Origin: Trogon surrucura
Lineage: Eukaryota; Chordata; Aves; Trogoniformes; Trogonidae
NCBI GenBank assembly: GCA_020746105.1
Contig: CM036617.1
Span: forward strand, 19,412,037 to 19,476,036
Reading direction: 5' to 3'
DNA length: 64,000 bases
The translations under genes were made by a program, and so were the position numbers. Of the stretch, positions 21,781 to 34,017 are shown piece by piece (position 1 is the first letter of the stretch; each line of letters starts with the position of its first letter). The notes beneath the pieces were generated by a model. That model was not told where the DNA came from. It saw nothing but the letters and a program-made list of their open reading frames with translations, and ran no database searches.

Positions 21781-24700
21781 TTAAGTCATCTGATTCATAC
21801 ACTTTCTTTCACCCTTTCATATAACTAATAATCCTTGAAAAGTGGAAGAATATTAGTAGCAGATGAGAGCTTCTTTGTTACGGTACTGAGATCAAATCAT
21901 CCTGTAAATTAAAATATGTATTTTCCTTCAGCTCTCCTATAATTCAACACTGACATTAATTATAGTTTTTCTTATCTATCTCAGTGTCTCTCTGTTGCTG
22001 TCTTTTATTATCTTGTTTCTCATTTTTCCTACTTTGCCCATCACCTGACACAAATAAAGGATATATGAGCAATTACTGCGATTTTCAAGGCAAATTTGGC
22101 AACCTTTTTATTTACTTTGATTCAGATGACACTCATATCTGACAGTTTTTCAGGAACAACATTTGTTAGCTGAATAAATGTAGGTTGGCAGCATTAGCAG
22201 ACCATTTCTATATTGGCTAAACCTCCTGAAAATCTACTTTGAATCAATATTGAACATCATTTATCTTTACAAAAACACAGGGAATGAAAAACACCTGGAA
22301 TCCAAAGCATTTCTCTCTACACCACCATTTTGCATATGACTCGTTGAGGCAGTGGAAGTTACCCTGCAGTTTGCTGCTGGCTGTGGTGATCAACTGACAC
22401 ATCTCAGGTAGCCAGTGTCTTTGTGACCTATGCTTTTCCTTGCTCTGTTGATAAAAACCAGCCAGGTAGTGAAGTCACTATTTCCAAAGGTGACTGCAGT
22501 TGCTGAGACTTCCATGTCCATGGGCAATTGATAAACAGCAGACTGATGGTGGATCAGACACTTCTATTACAAGAAGCATGCCAGAAACGATGACGTGAAT
22601 GCGCACACAATATATTTTGACTGTGTAGATCCAGGTCCTTGCTGGCTGCTAGAAGGGTGAGAATTGAGATTGGGCTATGGGAGAGATGTTTTGTGGATGA
22701 CGGCCTGGCTGGTTTGTGGTCCTGTGCTCTTTAGCTGTAGGGACTCCTCTCTTTCTACTTCCCTCAGGCCATTAATGAGGGTGCCTGAGACTCTGCTATA
22801 CTTGCCCTCTTCCTCCCTCAGTGTCAGCAAAGCCTAATGCTCGCTGGTCTCTTTCACAACTATCTGCTCTCTTTCTTCCCCCATGGAGCGTGCATGCTGC
22901 TTCCGTGCCCCTGGAACCAACCAGCCTGGCTCAGGGTAGAGGCAAGACATGTGTCCACTCACATACTGGCTCAGACTACCCTCAGCCAGCCCCCTGCCAC
23001 CACCCCACTCACTGATGGGCAAGGAACAAGGGGCTCCCCACCATTCCCTAATGTTCCCCTTCTTCCACATCCTCAATGCTCCCTCCAAACTGGTCCCAAG
23101 CAGCTGGAGCAGAAGCTAGTGGAGCAGGAAAGAGACAGTACCCCATCTCAGCATCTCATTTCTTTCCTCCCGCTGTGGTCCTTGCAAGCTGCCAGGGCCA
23201 GGAAATGGACCTCACTCCCAGCTCACAGCTACCAATACTGCTGAGCTGCCTCATGCTGCCCAGCGTGGTTTCATCCTGGGCACGGCCTAGGGTTAGCGTG
23301 GGTCAGGAAGGGCTCTAAGTAAACAATCTGGATGTGACCACCATGGGTGGTAGTAGGAGACATCAGCTGCAAGGACACGAGCCGTGCTGCGCCAGCTAGT
23401 CTCTGGGGCAGAGCTTGGTCTCTGACTCATCTGATTTATTAGAAGAGGGAGAGCTGCCTAAAGTCAGGCACATTTGATAAGGTCAAAGAGGGGGTCAGAG
23501 CTGGTAAAAGAGGTAAAAATTTGCTGAAGGCTGTATCTGTTCTTTCAGTGGCTTGTCTACATACAGCTCAGTGATTTTAGTGGGTGGCAATGAGGTAAAA
23601 AGGACGTCCATTGGACCCACATTGCAATTACCTTTTGTAATTTCTCATAGAGCTACCCTCACAAGTCTGAGAGAGGACCACCGCTTGACCCTGCACTTGA
23701 GGCTCATGCTGGATGTTTGTCCCCTGTGGCTGCCCACAAACTGTTCCCACCGCACAAGACATGGCCCTGTACTCCTGCAGGAGCATCTCTAGTGAAATCA
23801 GTGCCCTGTGACAGGGAATGAGATGTCCTTATGTGGATTGGATTAGACTGAAATGTCAAATGCTCAAAAGCGTCCTTGCTTTTCCCACTGGGGAAGAGGG
23901 CGGCCAAGGCCTTCTGATGTTTGTGTTATAAAAGCTGGAAGATGTTCAACAAAGTGGCGGTGAGGTACAGATGCTCCATGATTACAGCATGCCCAAAAGT
24001 GAACCCGGTCTCACAAGACAGACACAGCCCTTAACACAAAGAGGTCCTAAAGAATGTCTGAATACATGCATGAGACTGCAGGAAATATATGTGTGAGATG
24101 CTCCTTCTAAATGCCATGCTCTAAAGACAAACTTTAGGAGCACAGGTTCCTCGGGGACAACCATTTCCAGTGCCTGCATGATATGATCCTGCACCACAGC
24201 ATCTCCTTGCAAACAGCTGGTGAACTGAACTCCAAGAGTTCAGGCTCATTTCAGCAGTCTCTAGTGTAGCTCATTGGATTTCCACCCATGATGCTTGCTG
24301 TGGCACCAGTGAGACAGTTGATGACTGCCTGTCTAACTGGGGTGTGTAAAACATCTCTGGCAGAACTAGTGCCCCAGAAGAAAGGATGTTAAATTAATGC
24401 AAAAGGACCTCATTCTATAATCGCATTTGCTGGCATAAATCAGGAGTACCTTCACTGGTGCAAATGAGGTTACTCCACAACAAATACTGTAGGGACATGA
24501 CCAATGTTGTCCCTGATTCCAGTTTGTTAAAGTAGGATAAGAGGATGGTGTGCTCAGTGCCCATTGCATTGCAAGTTTGTTCACTAGAGGAGCAAAGATA
24601 TCTGTGGAAGAGCTCTTGACAGGTCTAAGCCTGTGCATGAATCACTGCACACATCACAGATCAGCAGGATGAAAAAAACCAAACAGGTCTTACTTCCCTC

Positions 24701-26139
24701 TGCAAGTTGTCAAGTCACATTTTCATTTTTAAATACTTCTCAGGATCTCCATGGTGGGAAAAAAAAATAAACCCTGGGAGTATTTTCTAAGCTTGATTTA
24801 TATCATGACTGTAGGTGACATCTACCTGCAAACAGCCAGGAGTTGCCTCCTGGACTTAGATGCTACACAAAGATGGAGGGAGGTAGGGCAATATTTCTAA
24901 CTACTGCTTGCCATCACCTCTGACTATACATTAATCTGTCAAGGTTTTTTGACAAATTAGAGGCAAGCATCTAGCCTGTCCTATCAACTGCAGAACGACA
25001 AATCCCACAATTCATCCCAGTGAAGGGATGCTTTCAGTCCTGAGACCAGACAGTACCCTTGCCTGACATTGGGTTTGTGCTTAGAGTGTTGGAGAGAATT
25101 GTTTCTTTTTAAGTTGATTCTTAGTATAAAGAGGTACACGGCCTCTGAAGAGAGGAAAGCCATACAGGTTTATTTTCATAACTCTTCCCGACCCAGCCAT
25201 GGGACATCCCTTGGAAAAGGAAGATGGGAAAAGTAATTATTTTCTTACGCAAAGGACATGACAACGAATAGGTGGCTTTAACCATGCAGAAGTCCTTTTA
25301 AAAGGATCATATCACAGTCATTTATATTAAAAGCTTAGCAATATTTTTATGTCCTCTGATACTCAGAAGCCTCCATCATAGATTCTCATGCTATAATGAC
25401 ATAGAAAACTTTGTAATATTTTTAAGATGTCATCTGGCACAGTGGAACTCTCTTTCAAACAGGTTTTTAAAGCTATGTGTTCAAGAGATGCCATTGTCTT
25501 GTCTCTGTCACATACATCAAGGGCAGAATTGGGGACTGAATCAACTGCCACACTCCTGCTCCTGCTCCTAGATCATTCCTCTTTTTGATGTAAAATCAAG
25601 AAAGTGCAACACATGAAGAGATTAAGAATTAAGTGGGATCAGATTTCATATGGTTGTGTTTTCTGAGGCCATCTGGTTAGCAGCGTTTATTGAGAGAGCG
25701 AGACAGCTGCTCTAAGTATAACAGTAAAGTTGATGAATGCGAATTAAAACTACCAAGAGTTTAGCATGGGGTGATATCAGCCTGGGGAAATGCTACACAT
25801 GCCCTGGTAAACAACTTAATGTCATCACCTGAAATATTCTCCATGCATTGACTTGTAGAATTGGATCTTTTATATAATATCTTATGGTTTTGCCCAGGCT
25901 ATCTGGAACGCAAGCTGCCAAAAGCCAATAAGAAGTTTGCTGCTAGCTTTCTTCAGTACGCAGTTGCGGGTTTTTTTTAAAGGACAAGAGAAATGCAAAT
26001 AAGGTGTCAAAATATTGGAGAATTTCACTAAAACTTCACCCTAGAAACAGGTGGTCTCTTTTTTTTCCTAAACCTTAACAGATTGAAGCAAGAAGACTGT
26101 CTTGCCGTTTCTCCTCACTGTAAGCAAACATGTGCAAGC
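21781..26139. other. Unique non-coding sequence
   Basis: 4.4 kb without a recognised gene. GC-richer stretches (22820-23300) have open frames up to 135 codons (22837-23244), but they overlap in several frames and show no domain, so they look like chance. At 24428-24478 a block resembling one arm of another archosaur palindromic repeat ('ataaatcaggagtacc' and 'ggttactcc') is present. T-runs occur at 25972-25980. Confidence 0.5.
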
Positions 26140-26255
26140 ACTGATGTCTTACAGCAACCTCACCAAACAGAATTATTATCTCTATTTTAGATATGAGGAA
26201 ACTGAGGTATAGAGAGGTTAGCTGACTTTTTTCCAAAGCTAGCAGACTCCTGGAG
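26140..26255 (+). mobile_element. MIR-like ancient SINE relic
   Basis: The central block 26171-26221 matches the MIR core well: 'aattattatctctatttta', 'gatatgaggaaactgagg' and 'agagaggtta' in that order, followed by 'agctagcag' in the place of the MIR 'ACAGCTAGTAAG' segment. Upstream 'cagcaacctca' fits 'CAACAACCCTATGAGG'. The A and B boxes of the tRNA head are not recognisable. MIR is an amniote-age family, so this insertion would predate birds. Confidence 0.75.
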
Positions 26256-27087
26256 CACACCACCTTTGTATTTTGCCTACTGAACACAAAACTGCAATTC
26301 TGTCAAGGGAGAAAGCTCCTGCTCTCCTGAAGCATACTGGGATAAGTTGTGCACTTCAATTTAGGCGTGTTCAGAAATGTTTCACTACTTTTTGGCCACA
26401 GTCCCCCTTTCCTCTAAGCTGTTGTTTTAACTTTCTTCTTTTGAATTACAGACCTCACAAAGGCCAGAGACCTGACAGTAAGCTGAAGTACAGTTTCGTA
26501 ACTGCTTACCTAGAGCTAGCAACAGAGCAGACTTGGCTGTGACTGAGACAGTGTTGGTCCAGCTGCTTGCCCACCCCACCAAAGCTGTGTGTCTGCATTT
26601 GGCTGGCCTGTAGCTCAAGGTAATCCAGGACAGGGAAGCCTGTATCCATCAGTGCTGACACAGCAGAAGAGGTGTTAGAAGGCAAAGTAGCTGTTGCACC
26701 CTGCTTTGTTTATCTGTGATGTGTGGGAAGCTGAAGAGATTTTTCCTCTATTTAGTTTTTTGTTGTTTTCTGCTCAGGTGACAAATTGAAATTTCTTTGC
26801 CCTATGCTTCAAAAATGACTTTGTAGATGCTAGAAACAAAACAAAACAAAATTTATCACAAACAATATTCCATGAAATTAAGCCTGATTCAGACAGAAAT
26901 AAATTTTAGTTATTTCTATTTGAGACAGTCTTTTGGTTTACCTTTGTTGACATCTATTTAACTGGGATGATTATCTCTACTGAGGGAAGAAATCTTTGTT
27001 AGCAACTCAGCATTTTCTCTGTCTTACTCAAGTTTGAAATGCCAGGTGGTGATGGGTTGACACCATTCAATACATTCTTTCATTTTT
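26256..27087. other. Unique non-coding sequence
   Basis: No feature recognised apart from a short (AAAAC)n-like run at about 26836-26850. Confidence 0.5.
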
Positions 27088-27436
27088 GAATCACAGAATC
27101 ACAGAATTATTGAGGCTGGAAAAGACCTCTGAGATCATCAAGTCCAGCCTATGTCCCAACACCACCACATTGGCCAGACCATGGCACTAAACACCTCCAG
27201 GGATGGTGACTCCACCACTTCCCTGGGCAGCTCATCCCAGTGCCTGAGCACCCTCTCTGTGAGGAAGTGCTTCCTGAGATCCAACCTAAACCTGCCTGAT
27301 GCAGTTTCAGGCCGTGCCCTCTCGCCCTGTCACTGGTTGCCCGAGAGAAGAGCCCGACCCTCACCTGACTACAATTTCCCTTCAGGCAGTTGTAGAGAGT
27401 GATAAGGTCCCCCCTGAGTCTCCTCTTCTGCAGGTA
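27088..27436 (-). mobile_element. CR1 LINE 3' fragment (ORF2-end subfamily with GTCATAGG-type UTR)
   Basis: Complement of a CR1 3' end: tail 'aatcacagaatcacag' at 27089-27104, the 'gagatcatcaagtccagcc' box, and ORF2 C-terminal boxes ('cctgagcaccctctctgtgagg'). It belongs to the same subfamily as the plus-strand copy at 39943-40317: both share the 'gtgctcaggcactgg' and 'ggttggatctcaggaagc' type boxes. The minus-strand frame is open for part of its length (120 codons, 27511-27149) but shifted relative to ORF2 near the end. Confidence 0.9.
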
Positions 27437-28577
27437 AAGTTGTTGTACCTTCTCTGAGAGGAAATGCAAAATGACATATATATTATCTAGACCAAAATAA
27501 TGGGATGCCAATATTATTCTCTTGGAGGTCTTTTCTTTACCATGGTTTTAGCCATGGAGGCTTTACTTGCTCTGACCAGAGCCAATCCTGGAAGCAGTTA
27601 CACTGCAGAGTTGAGTGTAGGCTCTGGGCTTAATTCTCAGAAAAGCTGTTTGTTTGGAGTCTTTCTGTTACAGAACTGGTGAATATTTGTATATAAAATA
27701 GGATAAGCTAAATGCATTGCCAGTCATTTTGTCATCGTTATCTTTGAGCCAAGGAAACAGAATCCCACCAAATCTGCTGGGATATGGTAGGAAGCAGACA
27801 ATGCTCAGGCTCTTTCCCCGCCTGAATTGCAAACAGAAGCAGACGACTGCTCACAGACAGCTCACTGCAGGATTGGGTCTACGATCTGATTAAACATTAA
27901 AAAGGCAAACTATGGGAAATGCAAGGCAGACAAGTACAAAAATTGCAGGGCTGGTTCGCCCCTGAGAACTTAAAAGTTTTCAAGCAAGCCAGGGTAGCCT
28001 CAGCTTGACATTTTTTGTATTACTAAGGTAAAAACAAGCAACAGGGGGAAAAAAACCCTCTTTTAGTTCTTGTCTAAACAACATACAGGAGCACAAATTA
28101 CACCTTTTTGCCCATTTGTAGGTGACATAAAAGAAATGGACAACAAACAGAAAAAAAAAGGTTCCTTCTCTGTATTTGAACAGTAAGTCTCAATTTGCAT
28201 TATTGTCACACACTAGGGGGAACAGACATGTATGTTGATTTTCTCATAGGTAAAACCTGTGGGGGGTTTCCTTGACCTCCACAGGCACTTTGTGCTTTGA
28301 CAATTGGTAGGAAATTTTGCTTGAGTGTAGCAAGAACAGGTAAGAAATTTGAGCATAGACAGAAGACTGGCAAGAGGTCAGTGATCCATGCAGAAAGCAA
28401 AAATAAATCTTCCCGTATCAGAGAAACAGAGTTTATAAACACAGCACTCTCTCATCCTCCATGTGGAAATTTCTCTACTCATGACCCGTTCAACCAACTA
28501 CACCATTTGGATGGTTTAATTCACCTTCATAGATCACATCTCCATGACTAATAAGAAGCTGGTGACAACACAGACTT
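27437..28577. other. Unique non-coding sequence
   Basis: No feature recognised. Short A-runs lie at 28050-28055 and 28151-28160. Confidence 0.5.
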
Positions 28578-28828
28578 AGAAATATAGAATGCGTTGAGCT
28601 GGAAGCGACCTTTAAAGATCATCTAGTCCAACCACTCCCTGCAGTAAGCAGAGCCATCTTTCACAAGATCACGTTGCTCAGAGCTCCATCAAGCTTGACC
28701 TTGAATGCCTCCAGGGATGCAGCCTCCAGCACCTCTCTGGGCAACCTGTGCCAGTGTTTCACCACCCTCATTGTAAAGAACTTCTTCCTAGTGTCTAATC
28801 TAAATCTACCCTACTCTAGTTTAAAAGA
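28578..28828 (-). mobile_element. CR1 LINE 3' fragment
   Basis: Complement of CR1: degenerate tail 'aatatagaatgcg' at 28580, 'aaagatcatctagtccaacc' box, 'cctccagggatgcagcctcc' box and ORF2 C-terminal box ending at 'tctagtttaaaa' (28828). About 250 bp; ORF2 frame is broken. Confidence 0.9.
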
Positions 28829-31516
28829 CTTATATGAAGATTAGGAGGGATTTGTCTCTCTAACATTTGCCTCAACTCACTGAAGCTGGACACTAGATCT
28901 GTTCATGGTTGCAGACAGACAGTGATGTAAACTGCGTGTTTGATGGGTGTGGGGTGTGCATGAGAAACATCACCAGTCCACTGGCATATAAGCAGGAAGT
29001 TTCAGCAATGTTCAGCCATGCACAATCTGAGACACTTGTAGAGTCGTGCTTCTGGCTGTGCCTGTCCAAAATCCTACTGACTTTCATGTAATAAAGTAGT
29101 CTCTGTAAGGAGAGTGATGTCTCCACATTCACATCCGCAGGACCCAGTAGGTGAGTTTTCACTGAGCTGTGTGGTTTTTCTGGGGTTGCTCTGAGATCTT
29201 TGTCTTCTCTCTGCAGAATGGCCTTTCTTTTAATGACTTCATTTATGATTATTATATTTATTTATGGCTATTCAGCCTACCTGACCGGTATCCACCACAG
29301 TAACTCAGGGTCCATCACTAGCAGGATCCTAGGTTGACCCTATACTTCAATATGCTTGTATAAGTCTAAACAACTGGGCTGTCTTACCCCGTTTTTTGTG
29401 TCTCTGAAAAGAAACTAATTCCTGTGGTCAAAGTGAAAGTGTGACATTAAACAAGAAAACCACAGGGAGTCACTTATTTTACAAAGTAGTACTGCTATTT
29501 CCCATGTTTTCTACCTGGGGCATTTATAGAAGCAGAAAACTGGTCTCTGCCATAACCAAATCCAAGCACATCATTTGATAACACTGGTAATTCTTCAGAA
29601 AGTGTAAAAATATTCTTAATCTAGGTTCCTTACATATGGCATGTATTGAGTAAACAAAGAAAAAAAGGAAAACAATCTAATGCATATCCTTCTGTTGCAC
29701 CTCAGGGACACTCCTCTGAACAAGTAAAGCTGTATAAATGCAGAATCTTATCCTGTGCTGTGTATTATCTGAGAGAAATTTGCTACTTCAACCATAATTT
29801 CCTGTGGTGACAAGTACCAGAGGAAGCTGAACTGGGCATCACGGATGACTCTTTGCAGCATTTAGTGCTTCTTTGCAGGGCTTGCTTCTGCTCTGATGTG
29901 TGCACTGGGAACCCATTTCCAGAGCAGAGACAAAATCAATTTGTTTTCACAGAATTTTCAGCAATTTCCTAGAGTTAGTGCTGTGTTTACTCTTGATCTT
30001 TCTGATATTGAAGGAATCTACAATGCATTTCCACAATGTCAGCAGACCCTTATGTTAGTTACTAACTCAATGGACTGATATAATTTGGAATCTCATTGTA
30101 TGTGTGAAAACGTAAGTGAGATTTTAAGACATGATATGTGATTGCTACTTCCAAAAACTAAATTGCAACTTTGAAAAAAAATGGTTATGAAGCATCAGCC
30201 AAAAGCTATAGGTGCATTTTTACAGTAGTGACTATCAGACAGATAAGACATGGTCTGATCTGTCATTCCTTGTCCTGATCTTGCTTGTTGATTTAGCAAA
30301 ATGTGCAAAACTGACTACAAGGGATTAAGGTGAGGAGGGAGGAAATCTGTGACAAAACCAAAGAAGTTATCAGGAAAAGAGGGACACTGTCTGTTAGCAA
30401 AAAGGATTTGATCCAAAGCTGAATGTTTTACATCTTGTGAAGAATGCAGAGGGCCTTCCACTCTAATTATCCTCAGCAGGGTTTGAGTCCTTGTAACACT
30501 CAGCAGAACTGTACTGATCTTTGAAGAACCACATATTTGCATTTGCAGCCCTGTTAAACTTACTGATACCTATTGACTGCATGCTGCATTTTATATACTG
30601 CACATGTCTGGCTGACCTGATGTCAACATCTGTTCTTCCCACAGTACAGATGTGCCTAATTGGAAATGTTGGACTCATATTATTTTTGTCTTGTTTGTTA
30701 CAAATATGTCTCCTTGGAGATCAGGTACTGAGGAAAGAAAATAGATTGTCTCTTTTCGGTAGATAGTAGCAGCTGAGGTCTAGGAAAGGGGGACAGAGAA
30801 GCATCTGTTTCTATCTTGTCTTCTGTATTTACTTCCTGGAGAAGTATGGGGCTTCCTGCATCAGAAATCTTCATAAGGCAAAGCCTGGAAACGATGACAT
30901 ATTAGTGACTTAGATAATAGCAGCTGCATACGTTGCAGAGGGAAAAGGCTGCTGTTCTACATTTGCCAAGTCTCTTCTGTTTCCTCTGTTAAGGAAACAA
31001 ATAATAAGCAATGTCCTAAGAGAAGAAAGGGAAGAAGAATACCAATGTAAGCGTTATCTCATGCTGATTTTCAGTCTGATGTAAAATTAAAGGTTCATGT
31101 TGTCAGGCAGTCTAATAAGGTCTATAAATATAAGAGTAGATTTAAAGAGCTTCAAGCTTCCCAGCTTGACCGCTGTTGAACAAAATTGAAGATGGCACCA
31201 AGTCAGTGATTAACGTAAATATTAAATGCATGAAAGGATAATGTATTCATATTCAGAACCGCATAACATTACCAGTCAGTTGTTTTGTTATAATGCGCCC
31301 CTATTATCCTGCACTACTAATGCAAATACATTTTGATCTGTTGAATCAGTAAGAGAATTTCATTACTGCACCCTCTTGTTCAGTCCTGGAGAGCCTGAAA
31401 ATGGTGAGGTCTTGATTATCCTTTGTGTAAATGTTGACAAATGTTGCTCATATTACTTAATGCACTACTGGAAGACTTTGAGATTTTACCTGGATGATGA
31501 TGGGCCACTGTATAAT
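28829..31516. other. Unique non-coding sequence
   Basis: Only short open frames (at most 89 codons, 29162-28893 minus) with no domain. No transposon recognised. Confidence 0.5.
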
Positions 31517-31614
31517 GGAGAGGAGAGGAGAGGAGAGGAGAGGAGAGGAGAGGAGAGGAGAGGAGAGGAGAGGAGAGGAGAGGAGAGGAGAGGAGAGGAG
31601 AGGAGAGGAGAGGA
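31517..31614. repeat. (AGGAG)n pentanucleotide microsatellite
   Basis: A perfect run of about 19.6 units of AGGAG over 98 bp with no interruption. Purine-only on the plus strand, so it could form triplex (H-DNA-like) structure. It is inside an 83-codon open frame (31376-31627) that merely reads through as a Glu-Arg-Gly repeat; I do not regard that as a gene. Perfect purity suggests recent expansion and likely length polymorphism. Confidence 0.98.
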
Positions 31615-34017
31615 AAAAGTTTACTGAAGGTATGAACATCCCAGTGTAGGCTGGTTTCAGTGAGTACTCTGTCATCTTTATTTAGAGACAGGCTATGCCT
31701 GCATTAGGAAGCACAATACCTTGGAGTGTGTCTGTGCAGAAGTGTTGGTGCTGAACAGTGGACACCCACGTTGCTCACATTTCAGGACAGTTTCACTCAG
31801 ATTAAATCCAGTCTGGCTTCAAGGACAGTCATCAGAGACATTGGTGAATTCATGAGGAACATCTCCTGGTGCTGTATTATGCAGAAGGAATGCTTTTTGT
31901 CCACTCCAAGGCCTTTCCATAAGGTTGACCCAAGCACAAGGAATGAGAATTATTGACTCTGGTTTAAAGAGCACTCCTGATCTCAACTGAAATGCCAGTG
32001 CCAGTGCAACAGGACCACAGTTCTGTTGTAGCTGAAAGAAAGTATCATTATTATTTTGAAGGTGTTCTTCCAAAGACAGGTACAACTATTTTCCTTAATA
32101 TTTCCTCTAACTCTTTTTCTCACTGTAATTGATTGTCACAGGAGGCATTCCAATTTTTTCTATGTTCATCTACATTTATTTTCTATCTATTTTCTATACT
32201 CATCTAAAAATCCTGCATTCTAATTAGTAAGCTCAGCTATGGTCAAAGAAATCCATTGAAAAAAGGAAGACATTACAGCTCATTACAAGATTTCAGACCC
32301 ATGGTTCTTTTAATGTTTCAGAGAGCATAATAGAACTGGTCAACGTTTTTTTACTTACAAACACTTTTTGATGGAAAAATGAAAAGACACTGAGAGATGA
32401 ATCAGTGCCGTAGGAAACTGTTGACAATCAGTTGGCTGTCTGCAACCACAGCAATGGTAAAAAGGATGAACTTAAAAGAATGCAGCTACTTGAAATAAAA
32501 ACTAAAAAAGTAAGATATTTTTCTTAGGGCACAATGTCTGAGAGTAATCAAAAAACTCCAGTATAGAACTTGTGCTTTAAAGCAAGGTGGCAGGAAAACC
32601 ACAAAGGAGAACAGAGGGAGCTGGAGACGATGACAGTGCTACAGATCACACTCAAACAAGCTTGGTTTTTATATTGTTCTTGCATGACCATAGCCATGAA
32701 AGGTTGCAGGAGCTGATGAAGAGCTTTTGGCTCAGAGACGTTATATGTGGGGGGAAAAAAAACAAACAATTTTTCCTAAAAATTATTCCTCAACATGTTT
32801 TTAGAAGCCAACACTATAGTTTTGTTTCTACATTGTATTTCTTGTTTATCTTCCCCCCTTTAAATTTTGCATAAAAAGTAATTGATATTTTCCAACAAGT
32901 TCTATGCACCAACTCAGGTATGCTAGGATAATCTGAAAATAATGCTTGTATGATTAGCCCAGTGAATGCAGAGATCATTATCCAGATAGAAGAAGCATAT
33001 TAGATTTATGATTTTTAAAAGAAGCTATCTTCAGAAGCCTCTTCAGTTAGGAAGAAAGATCAAGTAAAATGTAGTCCATTTTACCTGCTACTCCTGGGTT
33101 AGTTTTTCAACTCCATGGATCCAAGCTAAATCTGCGTGTGAGACCTGAACTTTACAGCTTGTTCTTTGTTTTTGTGAATCGTACACGATCACATTAATTT
33201 TCTATTCTCTATTTATTATCCACACTGCAGGTCTCAACATGTGCAGAAATGCAAAGAACATTTTAAAACATGTAATTGGAGAGTCTTCTCTTGCTTACCG
33301 GTCAAAAATGACACAGTGAGGGCAGAAGAGCAGAACACTACTGAGAAGTCACCACAGCTCATTGCACAGAGACAGAAACTACTATGATTTCTAACAGCTC
33401 TGCACTGAAGTGACAGTTTTATCTCTCTGCAAATGTGAATGTGGTCACCCTTCACCTTTTTGACTCTCTTCAGTACACATTGAAGATGACTTCAAGCAGA
33501 ACTTGTCATCCTGAGTCTTCTCTCAGCTGTGAGAGCTAGTCAGGCTGCTAAGCGTTAGACTGGAAGTTTAGGGTCCTTAGTTAGAAGAGACATTGAGACC
33601 CTGGTCCTTTTTGTGTCATTATGAGATGACTGGTGGCTTCTCTGGATGTGATTTTCTTCCAGCCTCCCAATCTGGGATGATGGGCTTTCCCCCAGCCCCA
33701 TAGAGAGAAGGTGAGAGGTGGAATAGGATGGCTGTTCCTCTTGGGCCTCTTGGTCCCTTTTCCCATCTTGAAGGACTGCATGTGGAGCACTCCGTAACAC
33801 TGTGGGTTCAAAACCTTGGCAAAATGCTTATGGTAATATACAAAAAAAAGTGTCTAAAATGACACTACCCTGTCGCTCTGGCAGTGAGGTTCACTCAGAT
33901 GGCCTTCTGGGTGCAGCTGTAGCAGCGCCCAGCCCCAGCACGGGGTGCAAAAGCTAACAGCCAAGGGGGCACCTCCTGGGAGCAGGTTGCACATCCCTCC
34001 AAAGTTGCTTGCAAGGC
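31615..34017. other. Unique non-coding sequence
   Basis: No gene or transposon recognised. Open frames of up to 95 codons overlap on both strands and carry no domain. Confidence 0.5.

Noticed and set aside
28893..29162. 89-codon minus-strand frame next to a CR1
   Set aside because: Does not match CR1 or any domain; overlaps a frame on the other strand.
31376..31627. 83-codon frame with a Glu-Arg-Gly repeat
   Set aside because: It is a read-through of the AGGAG microsatellite, which is open in several frames.
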